A program made the position numbers and the translations under genes. A DNA stretch of 64,000 nucleotides from Parapristionchus giblindavisi (lineage: Eukaryota; Nematoda; Chromadorea; Rhabditida; Diplogasteridae). Below, piece by piece: positions 50,361-61,468 of the stretch. The notes beneath the pieces are model-generated. The model saw only the letters and a list, made by a program, of their open reading frames with translations, searched no databases and was not told where the DNA came from. The stretch is taken from assembly GCA_943737045.1 (NCBI GenBank), contig CALSFV010000302.1:310001-374000 (forward strand), given 5' to 3'. Numbering within the stretch: the first letter of the stretch is position 1; each line of letters opens with the position of its first letter.

Positions 50361-51630
50361 TTATATTGTACCCTCTTCTTCATCTTCATCTACTTCTTCT
50401 TCTTCTTCCTGTGAGTCTTCTACACGTATCTATTGAGATATCTCATCAATATGTCATCTCGTCCATTTCTAAATACAATTAGCTTCTTCTATCTCTTCTA
50501 TTTTCTTCTTAAACGACAACTAATCTAAAGACCATTCCATTGAAACGAGGGTATTTAGTCAAGAAGAGGAATGAAGGGAAGAGAAATAGAACTGGCCTGA
50601 ATCTTCCATGATATTGAATTGGCTTTGATTCCTCTTGATTATCTTCATTCATCTTCTCTTTCTCTCTGTAAACTTCCATTAGTAGATGAAAGATCATATG
50701 TTCATATACATGCGTCATTCCCTCAATGAGAGGTCCCTCTAGACTCTCTCCCTCTCTCTCGTTCTCTCTCTCTCTCTCTCTCCCTCTTTCTCTATCTCTC
50801 TCTCTCCCTCTATCTCTCTCTCTCTCTTCCTCTATCTCTCTCTTCTCTTCCTCTCTTCCTCTCTCTCATATGTCTAGAGGGCCCTCTCATACTTCATTTT
50901 TGATGTAGATAACATACAGTCCTGCAGAATCGCCGCCTTAACAGGCGTCACGCCACGTCACGCGGCGTGACGCCTTGATCGCCATGCTGTTTTCTGCTCA
51001 ACTGTAAGTGTTTTAGGTGTCTCAAATACGTTTTTGATAAGCTATTCGGTCATATGCATGTAATGCACATGAGAATAGAACAGAAAAATATTTTAAAATT
51101 AATGAAAATTAATTTTTAAAATATGGCACGGCAATTCAGTGGTGTGGTGTATATACCGATAATACCGAAATTCTCAATTATCGATTGGGAAAATGAAGAA
51201 TTACGGTATAACACCACAAAACGGTATTGCCGTGCCATATTTTTAAAATTGATTTTCATTAATTTTGAAATAATTTTCTATTCTTTTCTCATGGGCATTA
51301 TATGCATACGACCGAATAGCTTATCAAAAACGTATTTGAGACACCTAAAACACTTACAGTTGAACACAAAACTGCATGGCGATCAAGGCGTCACGTCGCG
51401 TGACGTGGCGTGACGCCTGTTAAGGCGGCGATTCTGCAGGACTGTATGTTATGACTACTTTATTAGATTACTTTAGTGAGATTTATGATATTCTATGTAT
51501 AAGGAACTATAGCTCTAATCATAATAGAATGGACTTACAGCGGTTGACTCTGTGGTCCAAATCGAGAGTAGAATGAAGTGGTTGGAGTGGAGAGAAGAAA
51601 GAGAAGAAGAAGAAGATAAAGATTAGACAT
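50361..51630 (-). CDS. Small secreted protein with a charged tail, unrecognised
   Basis: Start at 51630: signal peptide MSNLYLLLLLFLLSTPTTS, then FYSRFGPQSQP. Minus-strand exons 51630-51539, 50665-50593 (EKEKMNEDNQEESKPIQYHG), 50519-50477 (LSFKKKIEEIEEAN), and a last exon from 50429. The first three join in phase. The last junction is not clean: one frame of the last exon reads VEDSQEEEEEVDEDEEEG then TAA at 50361, but the predicted phase selects an Arg-rich frame instead. A mis-chosen donor is likely. No known domain. Intron 1 carries a 528-bp palindromic element. It is the first of a same-strand run of secreted-protein genes. Confidence 0.45.
50739..50875. repeat. CT-rich simple repeat
   Basis: Imperfect (CT)n and CCCT array in intron 1 of the small secreted protein gene. 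Confidence 0.9.
50915..51446. mobile_element. Tc1/mariner-like palindromic MITE, 528 bp
   Basis: Termini CAGTCCTGCAGAATCGCCGC are perfect inverted repeats flanked by TA on both sides (50915-50916 and 51445-51446). The arms pair almost to the centre, where ATATGGCACGGCAAT meets its complement around 51120 and 51240. No transposase. It lies in intron 1 of the small secreted protein gene. CAGT plus a TA duplication is the Tc1/mariner signature. Confidence 0.9.
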
Positions 51631-52773
51631 CTAAAAAAGATGAATAAAGAGTGCATAATTAATGTTGTAGACTACATAGAATGGGTGGAAGAAGTCAGAG
51701 GAAAAAAGTAGATAAAGGGAGAGGGAGAGGGAGAGGGAGAGGGAGAGGGAGAGGGAGAGGGAGAAGGAGAGGGAATGAGATTACATAGGATCAGAGACGT
51801 ATGGAAGACATTTCGATGTCGTCGTTGACTCCGCCCATTTCCCATCTTATACTATGTAGAATAAGAATGAAGTAGATGAATGATTGAATATCTTGTGATA
51901 TTACTAATAGATGGAGACATTACATTCATTGACATTTCTTCCGATATCAACATCGTTACATTTCATCTCATTTTATAGATAGTGTAGATTAGGATCACGG
52001 TTGTTTAATTTTCATTCTATTTTAAAAGTAGCCAAGATATGGGATCATGTTATTGGAATAAGCGACCCTTTAACCATTCCAACGACTCGTTTTCTGTTCA
52101 TTAAGATCGTTTTGAATGATAAGTATTAGAAAGAATAAGGGTTAAAGGACGTGCAACTCCTCCTTCTGTTCCAATAGAATAGTGCATAAAGATAGTGAAA
52201 GTAGTCCATTTTAACCTTTTCTCGCCCTTTTACTCCATCTCATTGATATGATCTCATAGACCACACAAACTCTTTCTTCATAATGCTTCATCTCTCATGT
52301 CCATCACTGTTGTATAATCCTTTCCTATACTTATCTATCATTATCATATATTCTTATCATTCATCATCTACAGATCAGATCCATTCAATGGACTTCTTAT
52401 CTCTTATCATTTTGTCTTCTTTTTCTTGTTAAATATGTATAAATGAGAGGTCATCATTCGAGTTACCGATTGCGGCTTAAATACAATGAAAACTCATTTT
52501 TTTCTGCTGTTCAAAATAGAATATGGTTAACGCGCATACGAAAATTTTTAAGAGCGTCAAATATGAGCTATTTCATTCCATTCCCTTTATCATGATATGA
52601 TTTATTACGATTTATTATATTATGATAGCAAAAGATAGATTTGGTCAATACAAACCGAATGAAAAGAAGAATGTACTTATGAACACAATTCCTTCGATTA
52701 ATCGAATGATAAACTCTGGTATAAATACTTAATTGACTACAATTTAAGATCTCATTCATTTTATCCAATAAAT
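51631..52773. other. Divergent intergenic region
   Basis: Between the minus-strand secreted protein and the plus-strand dehydrogenase. Contains a GAGGGA satellite (51716-51773) and A+T-rich unique DNA; no exon is seen. It probably holds both promoters. Confidence 0.6.
51716..51773. repeat. (GAGGGA)n satellite
   Basis: About nine hexamers upstream of the small secreted protein gene. Confidence 0.9.
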
Positions 52774-54079
52774 ATGCTATATTTGGTTGTTCTAACCATC
52801 ATAATCTCTATAATTCTATTCATTCGGTAAGTGCAAATATCATTAATCTTATCTCCATATCATTTTCAATACAGGAAACGAGTGAAAGGGAAGTCATGGA
52901 ATGGAGTCGAGAGAGCCGAAGGAAAGACTATAGTGGTAACTGGAGCCAATTCAGGAATTGGAAAGGCATTAAGCGAAGAATTCTTAAGAAGAGGTGCCAA
53001 GAGAGTCATACTTGCATGTCGTAATGAAGGAAGAGCAAATGAAGCTAAACGAGATATGATCCAAGTATGAGAATGATTATTGATTAGAGATTGTATCTAT
53101 TGATAGGCTGGACATGATGAATCAAGAATATTCATTGAACTTATCGATTTAATGTCATTCTCTTCCGTATCTCAATGTGCTCAAAGAATAGTAAAGAGTA
53201 TGTTAACTTTTTGATTTATGATAAATTAAATTAAATTAAATATTCCCATAAGTTCTATTATATTTCAGAATTCGACAGTGTCGATATACTTGTATGCAAC
53301 GCTGGATTGATGAGAGCTGGAGGATTGACTGAGAATGGAATAGAAAGTATTCTTCAAGTAAGATACGATACTCTATACGAAAGAAATGATGATTCATTGA
53401 TAGGCTAACTATCTTGGTCATTTCCTTCTATCTGAATCATTATTGAAGAAAACAAAGATAGGAAGAATAGTTTTTGTTTCGTCTCTGGCCCAGAAACACT
53501 CAACATCATGGAGTCTTCTGGAAAATATTGATAATCCCGTATTTCAATATTGTAGATCTAAGCTGGCTGAGGTATCGATTAATCCCATCTAATCAATAAT
53601 TGTAATTTTAGGTTTGTTATGCTAAATATCTGGCTGGTCAAGGACAGGTAGCATTCTCATGTAATCCAGGAGTTGTTCATACAAATATTTTGAGTGTGAG
53701 TTCTCGGTAGATCATTCATATCAATCAATAATCATATCAGGGTACATGGTTGGAATTCGCTGATGTATATTTCTCACCAATTCTTAATTTCTTTATGAAA
53801 AGTCCATTAGATGGAGCACAAACTGCCCTCAAGCTAAGGTTTATGAACTAATAAAATGAAGATGAACTAAATGACTTTTCTTCAGCTTGCATCCTGTGGA
53901 TGAACTCAACGTAGGAGCTTATTATAGGTGAGAATATTAAAAGTTTAATCGTAAATAATATAATAACTGATAAATTTAGTGATTGTACTGAGGATAATAT
54001 CAATCCTCTTGCATCAATTGCTCTTCGTGCTAATGAGATTTATACACAATCATTATCATTTGTTAAGAATTTCATCTAA
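52774..54079 (+). CDS. Short-chain dehydrogenase/reductase, retinol-dehydrogenase-like, 304 aa
   Basis: NAD(P)-dependent SDR, probably acting on retinoid, steroid or lipid alcohols at a membrane. Exons 52774-52826, 52875-53064, 53107-53197, 53269-53357, 53404-53571, 53612-53695, 53741-53838, 53886-53927, 53980-54079 (stop TAA); all junctions keep phase. An N-terminal hydrophobic anchor ([16 protein letters not shown]) precedes the Rossmann motif TGANSGIG (40-47). Then CNAG (about 121-124), the catalytic Ser in VFVSSLAQ (about 168), YCRSK (Tyr190, Lys194), and the CNPGVVHT segment. The catalytic set is complete. Anchor plus domain order matches RDH11-14 and nematode dhs proteins; exact orthology cannot be judged by eye. 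Confidence 0.95.
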
Positions 54080-55239
54080 TGAAGATTTGTTGTCTAATAT
54101 ATACAGTCTGTTGTTGTCATTAAATGATTACTCATCTTAAGTGCCTAGATCACATTAGAGAAAGACTGAAATTACTATTGAAATTAATTTTACTTTTCTA
54201 AACTCGCGTTTGATATTTCAGAATCAAAAGCATGGACTTGATTATGATAATTCGATTTCTCATATTGTTTTGCTGTTTCTGCAGAAAAAAAAGCTTCCTA
54301 TGATAAAAAAAAAATTTTATTTTGAAAAAATAAGAAAAAAACAGAAAATCCGAAAATTGCTAAAGAAAGTTCTGTACTGTGAACTGTGAATTCGCATTCA
54401 TATTCAATTAAACAGAGTTCATTGATGTTTTGTAACATCGTTCATTACATTTATTGATTATCGCATTAACAAGATGCTAATTATAAAAAATGTGTGCAGC
54501 TCCTCAATAAAAATTTACAATTTCGAGTTTTTTCGTAACAAGACTGTTCTGGTAGAATGATAGAGATTTATAGCACGAACTGAACGTTTCATATTGCGTA
54601 ATGATATGTTTGAAGCTTGTTATGCGCATTGAAAGTACAACTTTTCATTCAAGTAGAGAGTGCCTATCCGATTTGCATACTTGACTCTCTCACTTTCCCA
54701 TTGTCACTTACGCTAATTTCCATACGATATTAACATTCTACCCCAAGTTAATCCTTGCGGGAGTCAGTCATGCCAACTCAAGGGTCTCCTTCTTTAAATT
54801 GAAAAAGGATGCAAAAATTTTGATACTTAAAAAAATATTTTGTAAACGATTATTGCATATAAAATATAAATATTTTGGTAGCAAGCTTTCAAATTTCATG
54901 GAAAAGTCACGAATTTGTCTTTTTAATCGTAAAATACACGGAAAGCTGAAAAAAAGTACCATTTAGATAAAATGTTTGAAAAAAATAATTTTTCAGTTTC
55001 ACAATTCTATTTTGTTAATTTAGATAGAGAATATTTCACAGTTATTATAAAAATACAACGTAAAAGACATAGATATTTAAAATATTTATCGTACATGGAC
55101 TTTCTTACAGGACGAATCCAAACTTTAAAAAAAAAGTTTTTTCCTCTATTCGAATGTAAAAATCATGATATCAAATATTGAGAAACCCATAATATTATTG
55201 AGCATTGAAGAAACTGTATGTACATATATAATAATATAA
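54080..55239. other. Convergent intergenic region
   Basis: 3' regions of the dehydrogenase (+) and the type II membrane protein (-). A+T-rich, with no exon seen. Confidence 0.6.
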
Positions 55240-58200
55240 TTAACAATAATATCGTTTCAATGATTGAATATCATTGTGTCGATAGTAAAGACAAGATAAT
55301 TCATTTCTGTATAAATGACAAATTTGGAAAGAATCCTCTTTCGTCATCATAGTGATTTGTGATAATTTAACATCAACATTGTATTCATGAGAATGTTTCA
55401 CTGATCCACGTCCATTGATTATGAACAGACGAACACTTTAAGAATGCATATTATATCGGATTTATATAAATGGATCCTATAACATACTTGGTCTTTCCTT
55501 CCATTCTTTCTTTCACAATAATAGCATCCAATGCGTTGTTAATTTTGAATAATTCAATTTGTGACGAACTTGATACTCCACTTATTTCATTCTATTTTAA
55601 TTAATTTTATTAATTATAAGTTACGATATAAAGTGATACCATTATACAGTTGTTTTGTCGTATTGGGCCATTCATATTCTTCTCTATTTTAGTACAGATA
55701 TGAATATATCTTTTATCCAAAATGATGAAACGACTTCTCATTTGTTCAATACGAAATGCCTCAATAACACATATCGTCACTCAGTTACAGTACTCTTTTA
55801 TACTCTGTATAAATCCGATCATCAAAATTATTGAAAAGGTTTGATACCTTGATGACAGCTGCTCCAGAGAAATCATTCAAATATATTCTTTCATTTGATT
55901 TAATTTCAGGTATAGTCATGTTATAATGTTTGTATATTGTAGCTAATCTATACGATCCATCCAATCGTTGTAGGATCATATGACATGAATCATCATAGAT
56001 ATATGGACAATGTTGAGCAACAACAAAAGTAGAATCATTTGGTAGTTCAAGACGAATGATATTTGATGTTACATTCTTCCATGGAATATCATCCTTTATA
56101 CTGACATTTGACTTAACTGAAAAAGATATTGATTTAGGATTGAAGAACATATGAAATTTAAAAAAAAGATAGATTAACTAACTATCTGAGATGAAGTAGC
56201 ATGTGGTTTTGCAACAAAAGAAGTCATGAGTTATCTGATATTAGCTCTATTTTCATTTTTTTTGTAATTTTTATTGACTAACCATCTTCACTTCCGTAAA
56301 CTCCTGATCATAAATTTCGTATCCAAAATACTGTGGATTTGTGATATTAGTCTGAAATTGATTTTGTCTAATTTAAAAATGGGTTTTGAAAAAAATTTGT
56401 TATAGCTCCAATGGAAATAATACTTCATAAATTTGAGGATACTAAAAAGTATATTGAGTATTTATGATAACTTCCCAAATATTTGAATACTCTGATAAGA
56501 TCACATTTTCTTGTCTTACAATTAGAATAAACTATAACACACTATCTGAGAGAATTCAACAACCGATTTTTTTCTTGGTATTGACGAAAAATGAATTTTC
56601 CGGTTTTATGTATGATAATTACAGGCTCCATGAGTGAAGTACATTGGTACTTGGAAATATCTTCCAATTGAAAATTCGCATCAGGGGGCGCGTTTGGTGT
56701 AGTTTGGCGACTTTTCCTAATAAGTTTATTTCAAATCCAATCGATTCGGGAGTGGGCGTAATCGACTCCTTGGCCAATTCTAAGAAACTATTGCCGAGGA
56801 GAGTTTTTCGAGCAAAGGTCAACGAACGTTGGAATTGGAAAAATAATTACATTAAATTAATTCTCACTATTTTCCCATGGCGAACTACAATTTTTTATTT
56901 GCTTAATAGCTTCTACATGTCATTACACATCTTCAATTTAAAAAGTAAAATTTTTAAAAAAATTACAAGTTTGTGAACGAATCAATTTTGTTCGCTGTAT
57001 TCAATTGTGGTGAGGATTGGCGAGGTTTCCTAAAAAGTTTATTTCGAAACCAATCGATTCGGGAGTAGGCGCGGGAGTAGGGAGAATCCATGTCTAATTC
57101 TAAGAAACTATTGCTAAGGAGAGTTTTTCGATCAAAGGTCAACGAACGCTGATATTGGGAATTTTCGAAAAAAATGTTTACATTAAATTTATTCTCACTA
57201 TTTTCCATGGCGAATGTAAACATTTTATTTGCTCAATCGCTTCTACATAGAGAGAATTATGGAAAATAGTGAGAATTAATATAATGTAAACATTTTTTTC
57301 GAAAATTCCCAATATCAGCGTTCGTTGACCCTTGATCGAAAAACTCTCCCTAGCAATAGTTTCTTAGAATTAGACATGGATTCGAATGCGCCTACTCCCC
57401 AATCGATTGGTTTCGAAATAAACTTTTTAGGAAACCTCGCCAATCCTCACCACAATTGAATACAGCGAACAAAATTGATTCGTTCATAAACTTGTAATTT
57501 TTTAAAAATTATACTTTTTAAATTGAAGATGTGTAATGACATGTAGAAGCTATTAAGCAAATAAAAAATTGTAGTTCGCCATGGGAAAATAGTGAGAATT
57601 AATTTAATGTAATTATTTTTCCAATTCCAACGTTCGTTGACCTTTGCTCGAAAAACTCTCCTCGGCAATAGTTTCTTAGAATTGGCCAATGAGTCGATTA
57701 CGCCCACTCCCGAATCGATTGGTTTCGAAATAAACTTATTAGGAAAAGTCGCCAAACTACACCAAACGCACCCCCTGATGCGAATTTTCAATTGGAAGAT
57801 ATTTCCAAGTACCAATGTACTTCACTCATGGAGCCTGTAATTATCATACATAAAACCAGAAAATTCATTTTTCGTCAATACCACACATATGTGGATTTTC
57901 TCAGATAGCGTGATCTATGATAGAATAAAAGGATAATAAAATGAGCCAGAAATAGTCGATTTGAGAATGAGTAAACATTGAACTGACAATGAGTCACGTG
58001 ATAAATGATAAATCTTACCAGAATGGATAGTCTTCCTCCTTCTTGACTTGAAGCAACAAAAGATGATCCAACAGGACAATCAATTGGAATCAATTGATAT
58101 GATCCAAGTGGAAGTTGTATTGGAAGTGACTCATTATATGGTTCAAATCGAATTCCTCTCTTAACAATTGTACAAATTATTATTCGACAAAGAAAATACA

Positions 58201-58597
58201 AACAGAAATATGAGAATGAAATCGAACTCTTCTTTCGCCCAAACAAATGGACTCTTGTTCAAAGTAAAGAGAAGAAAGGTGAGAACTAACCCATTTATCT
58301 CGCTCGACAATCAAAATAGTGAATGCTGCAATGATAATAAGAATGAATCCAATTGTTATCATTCCATATACAATATTCTTTCGACGTTCATTTCGTTGTA
58401 TTTCATAAATTGTTTCGAGGCTATAACCCAAATACTTTTTCTACAAGAATATTCATCAATTATGAAATACAATTGAATATTACACTTACACTGAGTAATA
58501 ACTTCTGTTCCTTTTCTTTTCTTCTCAATTCTTCTTCACTTTCTTCTTGAAATGGTTCATGAGGTGAACAATACCAATCCTTGACAATATATGCCAT
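55240..58597 (-). CDS. Type II single-pass membrane protein, unrecognised, about 402 aa
   Basis: Minus-strand exons 58597-58490, 58440-58291, 58159-58019, 56351-56283, 56234-56183, 56116-55848, 55759-55640, 55591-55488, 55435-55240 (stop TAA), all phase-consistent. The N-terminus is cytosolic and acidic/basic (HEPFQEESEEELRRKEKEQK), followed by one TM helix (NIVYGMITIGFILIIIAAFT) at about residues 61-81. The C-terminal ectodomain of about 320 residues has regularly spaced hydrophobic strands, N-glycosylation sequons (NES, NIT, NVS, NVT, NDS, NMT) and several Cys. The layout suggests a beta-rich extracellular domain; I do not recognise a family. An intron of about 1.67 kb (58018-56352) is almost filled by a foldback element. 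Confidence 0.78.
56542..57910. mobile_element. Foldback element 3 (1.37 kb) in intron
   Basis: Large inverted repeat: the left arm from 56571 (TGGTATTGACGAAAAATG) and the right arm to 57884 (CATTTTTCGTCAATACCA) match almost to the centre near 57230-57255. Weaker terminal similarity (CTATCTGAGA against TCTCAGATAG) extends the ends to about 56542 and 57910. No TTAA or obvious target duplication was found and the ends are unlike foldbacks 1 and 2, so it belongs to another family. Internal open frames mirror each other on both strands and are artefacts. The host gene's splice sites lie outside it. Confidence 0.85.
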
Positions 58598-58879
58598 TGG
58601 ATTGGTCAAATTGAGAAAGCAGAGAGATGGAGAGTGCGGTTGAGTGATAAGAAATAATATAGTGATAAGTCAGTGGTGAGAGTGTATAGAGGACAGCGGA
58701 ACAAATATACACATTGATAAAGCATCCCTATTATGATGATAAACATTGGTCTAAGGACATATTGGTATAGATAGGGTAATGTGACCGGTCATGAAGGTCG
58801 ATGGCACTTATCATATCTTATAGGTGCAACGTTTACACGGGAATGGATACTATTTCATTCATAACACATTTAGTCCCTT

Positions 58880-59125
58880 TGATCGAAGGCTCTGATGTGC
58901 ATGGTGTTCTAATTCTTGCTCTTGGCTTCGCTTTGGAAGTTAGCTCCAACTGTCTTCGGAAAGATGTTACTCCATCTTGTCGTTGCTCTCCCTTTTCTAC
59001 TCCTCCGTCGAAGGAACATCTCGATCACAGATCGCCTCCACTTTCAGAACTCTTCATTAGCGAGTTATTTCACCCAGATACACCTCCTCTTCAACGCTCT
59101 ACGGCTTCTGCAGGGTACCAGTCAG
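58880..59125 (+). pseudogene. Possible serpin remnant (frameshifted)
   Basis: One frame reads CYSILSLLSLFYSSVEG then TSRSQIASTFRTL before a stop. This fits the serpin helix-B/C signature (SPLSI, alternating Ala/Leu, G-A-x-G-x-T-x-x-Q-I). Neighbouring frames give GFALEV upstream and SLASYFTQIHLLFNAL downstream, as expected of a serpin broken by two frameshifts. No complete frame, splice structure or reactive loop is seen. Could be chance. Confidence 0.35.
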
Positions 59126-59389
59126 TATTATTACATATTATGCACTATTGAGCTTCAATATAATAATATAGGATATCTATATAGTGTCAGTTATTATTAA
59201 TAAACTAATTCAACGAATAGATGGATAATTGTTATATCAGAATTATATAAAATGTAATACCTTCACAACTATAATACAAGGATAAGTTGAATGTCTTCAT
59301 TTCTATTTTTAAAAGACCTAATGTCAGAAATGCTTGTTTTGTTCTATAAATATATATGGCTATAGCAACATTTTAAATGCATTCAGTGT

Positions 59390-59951
59390 TCACACTTTAA
59401 TACTGTTTGCCGGATTGAGATCTCCATAGTGTACGAATGGGCACTGTAAAAAACCATTAAGATATTTTTAACTAAAAAAAAACAGAGAAAAATAATTTTT
59501 GATTTAGTTCATTTTACTTTGCTTTTTGTTGTTATTCTGCTTTTAGTTTGACATATCATGTCACTTCAACTTTTCTCTCAAACGGATAAGGATAGAAACA
59601 TTTGAAGTCTTTCATTGTCTTCCATTTCTCCTCCTTCTTCATCTTCTTCTTGAGTAGCTCCGCCCATTTCTGGAATGATAGATAAAGTAGATGGCTCAAT
59701 TCAGTTATATTCTTCTATTATACCATATACAGTCTACAATATCTCTTCTAGGTAACAACACTTTCAATGGAGAGATTCTATTCCATCTTCTTCGTTCTTG
59801 CTATCACACTTCAATGTATAAGGTATCCAACGAATATTTCTTTATTCAAATAAATCCTATTTATTATCCAAAACAACTAAAAATAGAGGACTGAAAATTC
59901 TTTGTTTGCAATATGTATACGAAGTCCACGAGGATTAGTCCATAAATCTAT
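59390..59951 (-). CDS. 3' exons of an unrecognised gene
   Basis: Three phase-0 exons on the minus strand: 59951-59892 (IDLWTNPRGLRIHIANKEFS), 59669-59571 (KWAELLKKKMKKEEKWK, then FKCFYPYPFERK) and 59443-59390 (CPFVHYGDLNPANSIKV, stop TGA). Each has canonical acceptors and donors and joins in frame, so coding status is likely. The string RGLRIHIANKEFSKWAELLKK loosely recalls doublecortin-type domains, but I would not assign it. Upstream exons were not found. A 55-bp segment between the first two exons reads on the plus strand as a signal-peptide-like MERFYSIFFVLAITLQC, making strand use here ambiguous. Confidence 0.42.
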
Positions 59952-61468
59952 CTACGATGGCTATTTGTACGAAACATTCAAGAGATATACTTAAGAATAA
60001 GGAAGAGATTGTATAGTAGTGAATTAATATGAAAGATTAGAAGACATATTAGATATCCTAAGAGAATAATGGGAGGAGTTTCAATATATAGTAATAGAGT
60101 ATGGAATAAGGATTGTATCATCTTCATCTTCCAATCTAGTCTTTCAATATGAATTGCTCAATATTCATCTTCATCCTCATTTCATCATATCATGTGTGGG
60201 TTAATCTATTTATATTCATCTAATTGATTATGATAATAGTTAATCTCATAACAAGAAACAGACAGAAACAGACAGCGTCTATCACATTTGCAGGCCAAAT
60301 ATCAGCTTGCTTTTATGTCTATTTATCACATGTTATTAGCTTTGAGAGAATACGAATGAATTCATAATTCCATAATATATTTTAGAAGTGTGTGGAAAGT
60401 AGATTCACTATCAATCATAGGTCAAACATCTTGTTTCAATATATTTCTGATTTCGGCGATTATGATAATGTATTTTCATTACTGATATCTCTTCGAGCTG
60501 ACTCAAAGATGATTTAATCTGATTTGAGATTTCATAGATTAATATTTCATCGAAGAATCATTATTGGCACAAACCGTATACTTGAGATTATTCATATATT
60601 TCCTTCATAATTATTACATCATCATCTTCTTCTTCTTCTTATATTTGTCTCTATTCCATATAATGAGACTATCCTATGTACTCTTCCCCCTCATAGGTCT
60701 TCAATCCTATTCCACAATACATTTCCTTGTCTATCTTGGGTATTCCCGAGAAATTAGGACATTTTCATCGTTAGATTTGAAAAAATAGGATTTTCACTCA
60801 GCTTTTTTCTTGAAAGGGCATATTAAGTTAGATAATGTGTGAAAATTGTGAGAGTTAGAGTAAAGATTGTTGGGTATATGGGAAGAGAAGGTGGAATAAG
60901 TAACTATTCCGTTTGCACATTGTAAGTATTTGGGTTACATGAAGTAACGTGAGATCTCATAACAACTTATCTATTATCAATTATTGATATCTATCTAGAT
61001 ATCTATCGTAAGAATTGTCAAGTATTGCACATAACTCTGATACAGTAACCTATCCAATTTAGAGGACTTGAATATAATTAATTTAGGAAGACTGCAGTAT
61101 TTCATAAATAAAGTCATAAACCTCCTCTATTTTAGTAGTGTAACCGCTGGCAAAATATCATACACTATATATATGTAATAAAATTGAGACGTAGATATAT
61201 CAGTATGGGAAGAACTAGATAGATAGATAGATAGATAGTGAGATATCGTTCCACTATGGAATTCTAGTGAGCTAGACTAACTACAATTAACAGGTGGAAC
61301 CTAATAGATGATATAGATAAGAGATAGATATCCTTTTCGGTTCACATGTTCCCCACGAAAGAATGTGAGAGATAAAGAGATTGAGAAGTGTTCAATTCTC
61401 GTGAAGTAAACAATGAAAGTATTTACTTTGATCTCATAGAGACAGACAGATATAGAGAGTGAGAGACT
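59952..61468. other. Intergenic region with no clear gene
   Basis: A+T-rich with TC-rich patches (60620-60760). It should contain the 5' exon(s) of the peptide precursor and of the minus-strand gene, but none could be joined in phase. A short GATA repeat sits at 61216-61238. Confidence 0.5.
61216..61238. repeat. (GATA)n microsatellite
   Basis: Five to six GATA units upstream of the neuropeptide gene. Confidence 0.9.

Noticed and set aside
56619..57840. Open frames of 67-122 codons inside foldback 3
   Set aside because: The same frames occur on both strands because of the inverted repeat; they lie in an intron of a well-supported gene.
59767..59821. MERFYSIFFVLAITLQC as signal peptide of the neuropeptide gene
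   Set aside because: It ends in phase 2, while the exon at 61469 has acceptors only for phase 0 or 1; an intermediate exon would be needed and none was found.
60661..60745. MRLSYVLFPLIGLQSYSTIH as signal peptide of the neuropeptide gene
   Set aside because: Its donors give a phase or length that does not join sensibly to the exon at 61469.
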